Assembly: GCA_021817145.1 (NCBI GenBank)
Contig: JAKAVV010000018.1
Coordinates: forward strand, 1 to 55,500
Source of the DNA: a bacterium
GTDB lineage: Bacteria; Vulcanimicrobiota; JABDET01
Length of the DNA: 55,500 nucleotides
Reading direction: 5' to 3'
Below, in pieces: positions 41,651 through 49,170 of this stretch (the stretch's first letter is position 1; each line of letters opens with the position of its first letter). Both the position numbers and the translations under genes were made by a program. The notes beneath the pieces were generated by a model. That model was not told the DNA's origin and did no database searches. It saw only the letters and a program-made list of their open reading frames with translations.

Positions 41651-42344
41651 ATTTTTTTAAAGCTTGAATCTCTTCTTTTGTCAAAGAACGTAATTTTCCT
41701 GGTTCCAAACCAAAAACAGTGAGAGGGCCAATCCTTGTTCTTTTAAGAGAAAGAATGCCAAGCCCAAAAGATTCCATCATTCTGCGAATTTCTCTTTTTT
41801 TCCCTTCCTGCAGCTTTATTTCCAGGATCGCTTTGTCAGGGGCTTTCTTGAGTATTCTTATTTTGCATGGAGCTGTTATTCCATCTTCAAGAAGAATCCC
41901 TTTCTCGATCCTTTTAAGAGTTTCTCGAGAAACAGATCCCTTCACTATAACCTCGTAAACCTTATCAATCCCAAACTTGGGATGAGTCATACAATACGCC
42001 AAATCTCCATTGTTCGTTAAAAAAATCAATCCTTCTGAGTCTTTATCCAATCTTCCGACAGGATAAACTCTATTTTTAATATTGACCAGATCCAGGATTG
42101 TTTTTCTTCCATGAGGATCCGATACAGTGGAAAGATAACCTCTAGGTTTATACAGGATCCAACACTGTTCAGCATCTGGTTTTACAAAAGCCCCATTCAC
42201 CTCAATTCGATCTGTGTCAGGATTAACTTTCTGCCCGAGGAAAGCTAACTTTCCATTAACCCTAACTTTTTTCTCCTGGATCAGGAGTTCGCATTTTCTT
42301 CTGCTGCCCAAACTCGCCAGGGCAAGAAACTGCTGCAGTCTCAC
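41619..42344 (-). CDS. 23S/16S rRNA pseudouridine synthase, RluB/RsuA family
   Basis: The 241-residue protein has an N-terminal S4 RNA-binding domain (MRLQQFLALASLGSRRKCELLIQEKKVRVNG) and a pseudouridine synthase domain with the catalytic aspartate in YPVGRLDKDSEGLIFLTNNGDLA. The KEGKKREIRRMMESFGLGILSLKRTRIGP motif is typical of RluB/RsuA. Its stop lies inside the following peptidase gene, and its start overlaps the cvpA-like gene by 4 bases. Whether it modifies 23S or 16S rRNA cannot be told. Confidence 0.93.
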   Translation of the reverse strand: MRLQQFLALASLGSRRKCELLIQEKKVRVNGKLAFLGQKVNPDTDRIEVNGAFVKPDAEQCWILYKPRGYLSTVSDPHGRKTILDLVNIKNRVYPVGRLDKDSEGLIFLTNNGDLAYCMTHPKFGIDKVYEVIVKGSVSRETLKRIEKGILLEDGITAPCKIRILKKAPDKAILEIKLQEGKKREIRRMMESFGLGILSLKRTRIGPLTVFGLEPGKLRSLTKEEIQALKKYAARKSRKSN

Positions 42345-42907
42345 TTCTTCTTTTTCTTAAACTGTTTCTGTCTCATTAAAAAATTTGAATTTTTAATCAG
42401 AGGATGAAGAAAGCGGTAAGCTCGTGGAGATGCAGCTGCATGAAAAAATTCATTCATCACAGGATTTAATTTCTGGACAATTTTCACGCTCTCTGAACCT
42501 GAAAAAAACTTCAGTCCATTGGGGCTGTAAGGAATTAAGCTTAAAATCAGAAGAAGATACCAGGCGATTAAAGCTCCTTTTGCAAAACCAAATACCGCGC
42601 CTCCTAAACGACTGCCGCTGTGAGAAGGCGGAATATTCGCTGCAGCCTCTGCTTTCCCTGACAAAACCCATACAGCAAAAGCAAGTATTAAAAAAAGAAT
42701 GAAGCAGCACAAAACACTGGATGTCATGACAGGAAGATGAAGATATTTTGCGATTAAATCGCTTAAAGGTCCATAAAACCAGGAGCAGATTAAGACATTC
42801 ACCGTCAAAATTAAAAACTCAAAAAACTCTTTAATAATCCCCCTTTGATATCCTACCCATAAAAAGAAAAGGAGAATAAAAAAAAGGAAAAGATCGGCTC
42901 CTGTCAT
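42341..42907 (-). CDS. CvpA-family membrane protein
   Basis: The 188-residue protein has four membrane helices, beginning MTGADLFLFFILLFFLWVGYQRGIIKEFFEF, matching the CvpA/colicin V production protein pattern (D-x-x-x-x-x-x-x-x-x-x-GxxxGxxxEx). A helix with RLGGAVFGFAKGALIAWYLLLIL follows, as in the family. The C-terminus is basic. It overlaps cutA and the pseudouridine synthase by 4 bases each. CvpA proteins affect envelope integrity; the molecular role is unclear. Confidence 0.82.
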   Translation of the reverse strand: MTGADLFLFFILLFFLWVGYQRGIIKEFFEFLILTVNVLICSWFYGPLSDLIAKYLHLPVMTSSVLCCFILFLILAFAVWVLSGKAEAAANIPPSHSGSRLGGAVFGFAKGALIAWYLLLILSLIPYSPNGLKFFSGSESVKIVQKLNPVMNEFFHAAASPRAYRFLHPLIKNSNFLMRQKQFKKKKK

Positions 42908-43224
42908 GATACACTATCCTTTATCCACTGAGCATAAGGTTTTGAGCGCTCTGAAATGGGGATCCCAATAATTTCAGGCACAGAGTATGAGTGATTTTTT
43001 CTGACAAAAGATTCCAATTTTTCCCACTCTTTTTTCATGGTTTTTATCATTAACAAAGTTTCCCCATTATTCTCGATTTTCCCCTCCCACCAGTAAAAAG
43101 ACTCTACTTGTGGAATGAGATTCACACAGGCGGCAAGCTTCTGCTCCAGCAGTTTTTTTGCCAGATCCCTCCCTTCAGCAAGATTGGGAGCTGTAACAAA
43201 AACCAGCAAAATTTCATCGTTCAT
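42904..43224 (-). CDS. cutA: CutA-family divalent-ion tolerance protein
   Basis: The 106-residue trimeric ferredoxin-like protein has VTAPNLAEGRDLAKKLLEQKLAACVNLIPQVESFYWWEGKIE and ETLLMIKTMKKEWEKLESFVRKNHSYSVPEIIGIPI, the full CutA1 signature. Some family members affect copper tolerance, but the function in most bacteria is unknown. It overlaps the cvpA-like start by 4 bases and belongs to the operon that begins with the Crp/Fnr gene. Confidence 0.93.
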   Translation of the reverse strand: MNDEILLVFVTAPNLAEGRDLAKKLLEQKLAACVNLIPQVESFYWWEGKIENNGETLLMIKTMKKEWEKLESFVRKNHSYSVPEIIGIPISERSKPYAQWIKDSVS

Positions 43225-43251
43225 AAAACCTCATCTTATTTGCTTCCGCGC

Positions 43252-44052
43252 TCATTTTCGAATTTTGCCTAAAAACTTCTGATACAGTTCTAAAGAAAGT
43301 TCCGCTAATAATCGATCTGTTTTCAATTCATCTTTTAATTCCTTTGTTAAAAAACAAAGAATCAACTTTCTTCTGCCTTTTATGATAACCCCGCAGTCAT
43401 GGCGCGCCCCTGATATTTCTCCGGTTTTATGAGCAACTTTGAGATTTTGAGGGAGCAGAAGGGGGATTTTTTCGTTATACTGCTGCCTTGACAAAATATC
43501 CAGGGCAAGATTCATGTATTTTCTTGAAAGGATCTTTCCTGAAAGAAGCTCTTGAAAAAGGAGAAACATATCGTATGGCGTTGTGAAATTAGCAGGAGGG
43601 GCATCAGGAGCCACCATCAATTTCCTCCCCAAAATCGTGTGTTTCAAACCATATTTTATAATCTTTTTTTGAATGGCAGAAATTCCCATTCGATCAATTA
43701 AGAGATTGGTTGCCGTATTGTCACTGACAACAATCATTAAAGTAGCTAAATCTAAAAGGGTTAATAGAATCTCATCATGGAGTTCAAAAAGAATGCCAGA
43801 TCCCCCGACTTTATCTTTCTTTTTCAAAAAGATTGTTTCAGAAAATTTAAGATTTCCGCTCTCCAGCTCTTGAAGAAAAACGATTAAAATCGGAATTTTA
43901 ATCAAACTCGCGGCGGGAAAAACTTCTCGAGAATTATATTCCAGAATCTCTGCATCAGGGCTGCCAGCCACAGCTCCAAAAATGCCAGGGATTTTCGAAA
44001 TTATCGGAGCTGCTCTTCTCATATCGCCTATTTTGCGGATCGTTTTTTGCAT
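43252..44052 (-). CDS. Class A beta-lactamase-like serine hydrolase, cytoplasmic
   Basis: The 266-residue protein has the three serine-hydrolase motifs: SLIK (FPAASLIKIPIL), SDN (MIVVSDNTATN) and KTG (VAHKTGE). It belongs to the beta-lactamase2/class A fold, but the omega-loop ExxLN is not seen (APDAPPANFTTP instead), so it may not hydrolyse beta-lactams well. No signal peptide is present. It could act as a peptidase or esterase on amide bonds. It sits between the Crp/Fnr regulator and cutA, 6 bases from the former. Confidence 0.85.
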   Translation of the reverse strand: MQKTIRKIGDMRRAAPIISKIPGIFGAVAGSPDAEILEYNSREVFPAASLIKIPILIVFLQELESGNLKFSETIFLKKKDKVGGSGILFELHDEILLTLLDLATLMIVVSDNTATNLLIDRMGISAIQKKIIKYGLKHTILGRKLMVAPDAPPANFTTPYDMFLLFQELLSGKILSRKYMNLALDILSRQQYNEKIPLLLPQNLKVAHKTGEISGARHDCGVIIKGRRKLILCFLTKELKDELKTDRLLAELSLELYQKFLGKIRK

Positions 44053-44058
44053 AAGCCC

Positions 44059-44709
44059 CTAAAGATACTTCTCAAGTTCAGAAATGTCTAAAATAGAAAT
44101 TCCAGATCGTTCCAGTTTTAAAATCTTATTTTTTTCAAAAAAATTGAGGGATCTTGTTACTGTTTCACGAGCTGTGCCAATCATTTCAGACAATTCCTGG
44201 TGTGTCGCTGATACGGGAACAGCCCCGTTTCGAGACATTTCCAAAAGCCGCGCAGCCAGACGGCCTTTGGAATCCTGAAAGGAAAGGGATTCGATCCGAT
44301 CATTTGTTTTTCGGATCATTAAACTCATGGCTTTCAGGATCGCTAAAGAAGCTTGAAGATTTTCTTTTAAGAATTCTTTAAACGCATGTTTTTCGAGGAC
44401 ATAAAGAATCGTATTTTCAATCGCAGCAGCTCCTGCGGATCGAGGCAGCCCGTCTAAAAGAGAAAACTCTCCAAAATAATCGTAAGGCTTTAAAACCGTT
44501 AAAGTCATTTCCCGCCCATCAGGATAAAGGCGAAAAATTTTTACTTTTCCTTCAGTCACAATAAAGAGTTCATTTCCAGCGTCCCCCTCCTGAAAAATTA
44601 AACGATTTTTCAGGAGGGGTTTCTGATAGAATTTGGCAAATAACTTTTCTAGCTTTATTTCAGAAAGCTCGGAGAAAAAAGAAACTTGCTTAAGATCAGA
44701 TGCCTTCAC
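44059..44709 (-). CDS. Crp/Fnr-family transcriptional regulator
   Basis: The 216-residue regulator has an N-terminal cyclic-nucleotide-binding domain (EGDAGNELFIVTEGKVKIF, YFGEFSLLDGLPRSAGAAA) and a C-terminal Crp-type winged helix (VSATHQELSEMIGTARETVTRSLNFFE). The absence of cysteines argues against an iron-sulfur oxygen sensor, and the PRSA segment fits a nucleotide-binding type. It is the first gene of a seven-gene operon and could control it or distant targets. The aspartyl protease gene is divergent to it. Confidence 0.92.
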   Translation of the reverse strand: MKASDLKQVSFFSELSEIKLEKLFAKFYQKPLLKNRLIFQEGDAGNELFIVTEGKVKIFRLYPDGREMTLTVLKPYDYFGEFSLLDGLPRSAGAAAIENTILYVLEKHAFKEFLKENLQASLAILKAMSLMIRKTNDRIESLSFQDSKGRLAARLLEMSRNGAVPVSATHQELSEMIGTARETVTRSLNFFEKNKILKLERSGISILDISELEKYL

Positions 44710-44869
44710 TTTATTTTGGGATTAGACTGAAGAACAAGATGTCCTTCCTCCTCTCTCTTTTTGGGGGCGTGTATCTGGATTACATCTGGGGAACTTGATG
44801 CCAAGTCGAATTTCAAACAGGAGTCGAGTTTTAACCAGGAAATGGATGCAGCGGCGCGAAAAATAACCA

Positions 44870-45760
44870 ATGATGAAGATTAAAAAGCGTTTAATTAAAA
44901 TAGGATTATTTTTCCCCCTCACCTTCTTCTTCTTGATGAACTTTTATCTCGCTGCAGCCCAAAATCAAGGCAGGATATCCCTCCCCTTTACAACAGCTGC
45001 TGGAGGGACCATTCTTGTGAATATAAAAATCATGGGAGAACCCATCACCTGTATCGTGGACACAGGAACCCCTTATTTCATGGTTCTAGATGAAACGATC
45101 GCGCAAAATCTTCAACTTAAACAAACCCCTTTAAGCTCAAGCTTAAAATTTTTCATTGAAAGACAAGGGGAAAGAACAACGCGGGTCATTATTCCAAAAC
45201 TGCAGATCGGTTCTCTAACCTACCATAACACATCTGCTGTAACAGCAGGGGATATTCGCATGATAACAGGAGGAGCAAGCTCCCTAACTTTTCCCAATTT
45301 TAGAGCTCAAGGAATTTTAGGAATGGGGTTTTTCCATGCCTTTGACATGATCATCAATTATCCTGAGCAGAAAATACAACTTTACCCTTCCAACTCTTCC
45401 CCCTCATTTATTGATTTCTCTCGCCCTATCATAGAAGTAAAAGGAAATGGAAATGAATTTCCCTTTCTTTTAGACACTGGATCTAGTTATTCTGTTGTTT
45501 CAGAAGATGTTGTAAAACCATTAGGGATGAGGAGTTATCTTTCGAAAAATCCGAACCCTCCTTTCAGTGGAATTGCAAAAGCCCGAAGGATTAAAATTGA
45601 CAGCGTTCCATTCAGGCATATTACACTGGCTGTTTCTCAAGATTTCTCAAGTTATTCAGGATCTTACGAGCTGAAAGGAATTATTGGGTACGATCTCCTG
45701 AGAAGTTTTATTTTAAACATGAATTTCCCTGAAGGGAAGATTAGATTAAAAAGACCTTAA
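44870..45760 (+). CDS. Periplasmic retropepsin-like aspartyl protease with two DTG motifs
   Basis: The 296-residue product starts with a signal peptide (KIGLFFPLTFFFLMNFYLAAA) and has two aspartyl-protease halves: CIVDTGTPYFMVL near residue 64 and FLLDTGSSYSVVS near residue 203. Each half carries a later hydrophobic-hydrophobic-Gly segment (GILGMGFF, GIIGYDLL) typical of pepsin-type lobes. Two DTG motifs in one chain suggest an intramolecular dimer, unlike single-motif bacterial retropepsins. The start could be the second ATG (44873). No ribosome-binding site is obvious. The target is unknown. Confidence 0.78.
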   Translation: MMKIKKRLIKIGLFFPLTFFFLMNFYLAAAQNQGRISLPFTTAAGGTILVNIKIMGEPITCIVDTGTPYFMVLDETIAQNLQLKQTPLSSSLKFFIERQGERTTRVIIPKLQIGSLTYHNTSAVTAGDIRMITGGASSLTFPNFRAQGILGMGFFHAFDMIINYPEQKIQLYPSNSSPSFIDFSRPIIEVKGNGNEFPFLLDTGSSYSVVSEDVVKPLGMRSYLSKNPNPPFSGIAKARRIKIDSVPFRHITLAVSQDFSSYSGSYELKGIIGYDLLRSFILNMNFPEGKIRLKRP

Positions 45761-45795
45761 CACAGCCATTCTTACTATAGCACTTTTCTTTTTTT

Positions 45796-46851
45796 TCAAC
45801 CATCTTGCGCAGGAGGCAGGACTGTTTTTTTGAAAGCGGCTAAAAGGCTCGGATCATAAGCTGTTCCAAATCGAGACAAGAATTTTTCGTAAAATCTCAT
45901 TTTTTCCTCTTTTGATTCCAGAGCGCTGAATTGTTCATCAAAGTCTTCAGCAGCGGACAAAATTCTTGCTCCAAAAGGGATTGATTCACCCTTTAATCGA
46001 TCAGGGAAACCCGTGCCGTCAAATTTTTCATGATGATGACGAATCATAGGAATCACATCTTTAAACATGCGGATTGGCTCCAGCATTTGAGCCCCAAATA
46101 CAGGATGCAGGGTGTCATTCAAAAGAACAGAGGGGAGTTTTAATTTTCCAAGATCATGCAAATATGCCGCGTAAAACAACTTTTCATATTCGCTTTTGCC
46201 TAGTCCTAGTTCTCTTGCCATTCCTGTGGCTATTCGCGCCACCCGAACAGAATGCCCTTTTAAAGCTGGGGAATGTTCATCCATTAATTGAATTAATAAA
46301 TCAACGGAATGCGCAAAAAAGTTCCTTAAATCTCCAATCAGGCGAGTGGTATTTAAAGCCACTGCGACTTGACTTGCGAGGAGATTCAAAAAAGTCTCGT
46401 CTTCTTCTGAAAAACCCCCTTCTTTTTTATTTACAGCTTCAATGACCCCTAATACTTTCTCCTGCCAGATGACAGGAGAAGCCAGAATAGAACGGGTTAC
46501 AAAACCTGACTTCTTATCCGCTTCTTTTGAATGTCTGGGGTCAGTTTGAACCTCATTAATGACTTGTGATTGACGATGAACAGCCACCCATCCTGCAATA
46601 CTGGAAGACTCGGACAAAGGAATTCGGATCTGTTTTACAACTTCCCCTTTTTCTCCAGCAGCTTCTTTAAAATAAAGCTCTTTATTCTTCTCGTCCAGCA
46701 GTAAAACAGAACTTCCCTCAGAATCGCAGATCTCTTTGATTGCCGCCATAATTCTTTTCAGAATCATATCTAAATCTTCAAGGGTAACGAGATCCTGACC
46801 TACTTGATGCAGCATCAGCAGCTTTTTAGCTCCACCTTCAATTTTCAACAT
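45796..46851 (-). CDS. GAF-HD-GYP domain protein, probable c-di-GMP phosphodiesterase
   Basis: This protein of about 351 residues starts at ATG 46851 (AAGGAG six bases upstream), with a GAF domain (residues ~20-170, including VLGVIEAVNKKEGGFSEEDETFLNLLASQVAVAL) and a C-terminal HD-GYP domain: HSVRVARIATGMARELG, YAAYLHDLGKLKLP and HHEKFDGTGFPDRLKGESIP. The GYP triad reads GFP, a known variant, and the HD metal ligands are present. It follows the GspE/PilB gene with a short gap, suggesting control of pili or secretion by c-di-GMP. Activity is probable but the variant leaves some doubt. Confidence 0.88.
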   Translation of the reverse strand: MLKIEGGAKKLLMLHQVGQDLVTLEDLDMILKRIMAAIKEICDSEGSSVLLLDEKNKELYFKEAAGEKGEVVKQIRIPLSESSSIAGWVAVHRQSQVINEVQTDPRHSKEADKKSGFVTRSILASPVIWQEKVLGVIEAVNKKEGGFSEEDETFLNLLASQVAVALNTTRLIGDLRNFFAHSVDLLIQLMDEHSPALKGHSVRVARIATGMARELGLGKSEYEKLFYAAYLHDLGKLKLPSVLLNDTLHPVFGAQMLEPIRMFKDVIPMIRHHHEKFDGTGFPDRLKGESIPFGARILSAAEDFDEQFSALESKEEKMRFYEKFLSRFGTAYDPSLLAAFKKTVLPPAQDG

Positions 46852-46877
46852 GATTCGCTCCTTAGTTTCAACATAAG

Positions 46878-48461
46878 TCACGCCTTGGAAGTTACTCGGC
46901 ACAGCTCTTCATAAGTTGTAATCCCTTGAGCAACCTTTTTGAGCCCGTCTTCATAAAGAGTTGCCAGGCCATCTTCAAAAGCTTTTTTTTCTAAAATATC
47001 TTCACTGGATCCTTTACTGATTAAGCTTTTAGCCTGGGGAGTAGGAATATAAAGTTCACAAATTCCAACCCTTCCTTTAAAGCCTGTTTCAGCGCAAACC
47101 TGACATCCTTTCCCTTTAAATAAGCGATAATCCTTAAATCCTCTTTCTTTCAATAAATTTAAAAGAGCTTCTGGCGGATTTTCAAGAGGAGACTTGCAGT
47201 TCTGGCAGATCACTCGAACCAGTCTCTGGGCTAAGACACCTAACAAAGTGGCTGAAATCAGAAAAGGCTCAATTCCCATGTCCAAAAGCCGAGTAATAGC
47301 CCCCACAGCAGTATTGGTATGAAGGGTGCTTAAAACCAGATGTCCTGTTAAAGCAGATTCAATGGCAATTGTGGCTGTTTCTTTGTCTCGAATTTCGCCG
47401 ACCATCATAATATCAGGATCCTGTCTCAAAAAAGCGCGAAGACCTGTGGCAAAAGTCAATCCCACTTTTGGATTAACTTGAACTTGATTGATCCCTTTCA
47501 AAGAATATTCGATTGGGTCTTCGATCGTCACGATCTTGACTTCAGGAGAGTTTAAAATATTCAAAGTGGCATAAATCGTTGTGGATTTTCCAGATCCTGT
47601 TGGTCCAGTCACCAAAATAAAACCGTAAGGATGGGCTGTCAATTCTTTCCAATTGGCGAGCATTTTTTCCTCTAATCCCAGGGTATTCAAATCCACTTTC
47701 ATACTCTGTCGATCCAACAGCCTCATGACAACAGATTCGCCAAACAAAGTCGGAAGTGTGGCAACTCGAATATCTAGATCCCTGTTCAACTCTTTAATCA
47801 ACATGTGAATTCTTCCGTCTTGAGGGATTCGTTTTTCATCAATTTTCAAACTGCTCATAATTTTAATTCTAGAAACCATGGCAGGCAGGAGATTTTTAGG
47901 AGCGCTCATAATCTCATGCAAGACCCCGTCAATTCGGTAGCGCACCAAAATCTCTTTTTCAGAAGGTTCGATATGAATATCAGAGACACGTTTTTCAGCC
48001 GCTTTATAAATGATCTGATTCACCATTTTAATAATCGGTGTGTCAATAATCACCTCTTTTTCATCTTCATCCGATTCTTTCAAGAATTCCACTGCATCAG
48101 CGGCATCCATGGCTTCTTTTACCGCTTCTTGAATCGAGGTTTGATCCCCATAAACCACGGGAATCGCTTTTTCAACAGCATCTGGATCGGCTAAAACTGG
48201 GATAACATCAAGATGAGTTCGAAGCCGCACATCATCAATCGCAAAAATGTCATTGGGATCAGCCATGGCTAAAGTGATTTTTTTGTCCAATTTTCCAATG
48301 CAAACCATTCTGGATCTTCTTGCCATTGCTTCAGGAATCATCTGTCCAATCTCTTTATCCAATTTCAAAGAAGATAAATCCACATATTCCAGATGAAGCT
48401 CCCTGGCTTTTTCACGAAGCTCTTTTTCAGCAAGAGGCTGAGGAGAGGATACGCTCTGCAT
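46878..48461 (-). CDS. Type II secretion / type IV pilus assembly ATPase (GspE/PilB)
   Basis: The 527-residue protein has an N-terminal MshEN-like domain (LHLEYVDLSSLKLDKEIGQMIPEAMARR), a linker and the secretion ATPase core: ASDIHIEP-type KRVSDIHIEPSEKE, Walker A VTGPTGSGKSTTIY, Asp box IEDPIEYSLKGINQVQVN, Walker B MMVGEIRDKETA and the His box LSTLHTNTAVGAI. The zinc-binding tetracysteine is CQNCKSP...CQVCAETG. No other pilus or secretion genes are near. MshEN domains of related ATPases bind c-di-GMP, and an HD-GYP gene follows directly, a suggestive pairing. Confidence 0.93.
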   Translation of the reverse strand: MQSVSSPQPLAEKELREKARELHLEYVDLSSLKLDKEIGQMIPEAMARRSRMVCIGKLDKKITLAMADPNDIFAIDDVRLRTHLDVIPVLADPDAVEKAIPVVYGDQTSIQEAVKEAMDAADAVEFLKESDEDEKEVIIDTPIIKMVNQIIYKAAEKRVSDIHIEPSEKEILVRYRIDGVLHEIMSAPKNLLPAMVSRIKIMSSLKIDEKRIPQDGRIHMLIKELNRDLDIRVATLPTLFGESVVMRLLDRQSMKVDLNTLGLEEKMLANWKELTAHPYGFILVTGPTGSGKSTTIYATLNILNSPEVKIVTIEDPIEYSLKGINQVQVNPKVGLTFATGLRAFLRQDPDIMMVGEIRDKETATIAIESALTGHLVLSTLHTNTAVGAITRLLDMGIEPFLISATLLGVLAQRLVRVICQNCKSPLENPPEALLNLLKERGFKDYRLFKGKGCQVCAETGFKGRVGICELYIPTPQAKSLISKGSSEDILEKKAFEDGLATLYEDGLKKVAQGITTYEELCRVTSKA

Positions 48462-48493
48462 GCTCTTTAATAAGCCTCCTTATGGGTCATGTA

Positions 48494-48527
48494 TAAAAAA
48501 AAAGCCATCTGCTTTCAGCAGATGGCT
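48494..48527 (-). terminator. Rho-independent terminator of the lipoprotein cytochrome gene
   Basis: AGCCATCTGCT (48503-48513) and AGCAGATGGCT (48517-48527) form a perfect 11-bp stem with a 3-base loop. On the minus strand it is followed by a run of eight or more T. It lies 11 bases beyond the cytochrome stop codon. Confidence 0.92.
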
Positions 48528-48537
48528 CGATTAATTC

Positions 48538-49005
48538 TCAATATCCTTTAGGAACCTGGCTGGCAGGAGGCAGCTGATAAGGTTTCACTTTCTGCCAGTT
48601 AGATGCTGTAAACTGCTGCAAAATTTCAGTTTTTCTCTGAGTGTGGTCGTATTTTACAAACTTCAAAATTTCGGGAACTTGAGAAGCAGTTACAGGGGAA
48701 CCTGGTCTGGTTGCCATTTTATAAACGATTCTATTCCATGTTTTTCCTTTAAAATAAGGGGCGTATAAATAACGAGCAATCGGATGGCAGGCAGAACATT
48801 CGGTTTTCATGGTTTTAAAATAAATATTTTTCATTTTGGCGGGGTATTTTGCAATAATGGCTTCAGGACCGGCAACATCCCCTGAATCCCATGAGAAAGT
48901 TATCACACCTGGGGTAGGGGTTGTAGCCGCTGGTTTTTTTGAACAGGAGGCTAAGATCAAAGCTCCTGTAACAGCGCATAAAACTGAGAGAAAAATACGT
49001 TTCAC
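48538..49005 (-). CDS. c-type cytochrome-like lipoprotein, single CxxCH
   Basis: The 155-residue protein begins at GTG after AGGAGGT and has a lipoprotein signal (MKRIFLSVLCAVTGALILASC, lipobox LASC). It has one haem-binding motif, CSACHPI, in MKTECSACHPIARYLYAPYF. A later methionine in KMATRP could be the distal ligand. The rest is short, with a Pro-rich C-terminus. It is likely attached to a membrane and periplasmic, transferring electrons or sensing. It is divergent to the FHA-type exoprotein gene, with a palindrome between them. The partner redox system is unknown. Confidence 0.85.
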   Translation of the reverse strand: MKRIFLSVLCAVTGALILASCSKKPAATTPTPGVITFSWDSGDVAGPEAIIAKYPAKMKNIYFKTMKTECSACHPIARYLYAPYFKGKTWNRIVYKMATRPGSPVTASQVPEILKFVKYDHTQRKTEILQQFTASNWQKVKPYQLPPASQVPKGY

Positions 49006-49090
49006 GACAGACCTCCTAAAATTAAAATTTTAAACCTTTTGGAGGTTCGAGTGTAAAAAAAAAAATCCTTCTGATGATTTTATCTAAATT

Positions 49091-49106
49091 GTAAAGAATT
49101 CTTTAC
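49091..49106. promoter_or_regulatory. Perfect 16-bp palindrome between divergent genes
   Basis: GTAAAGAATTCTTTAC is a perfect inverted repeat ending four bases before the TTGACA of the FHA promoter. It also lies where the -35/-10 spacer of a promoter for the cytochrome gene could be (TTGTAA and GATAAA on the minus strand). It is a good candidate operator controlling both genes. Confidence 0.6.
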
Positions 49107-49110
49107 AAAG

Positions 49111-49139
49111 TTGACATTTAACGTATCCTCTGCTACCAT
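49111..49139 (+). promoter_or_regulatory. Sigma70-type promoter of the FHA-like exoprotein gene
   Basis: A perfect TTGACA (49111-49116) and TACCAT (49134-49139) are separated by 17 bases. An AAGGAGG ribosome-binding site follows just before the ATG at 49171, so the leader is short. Confidence 0.75.
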
Positions 49140-49170
49140 AAAATCGTCTCCCTAATATTAAGGAGGAAAC

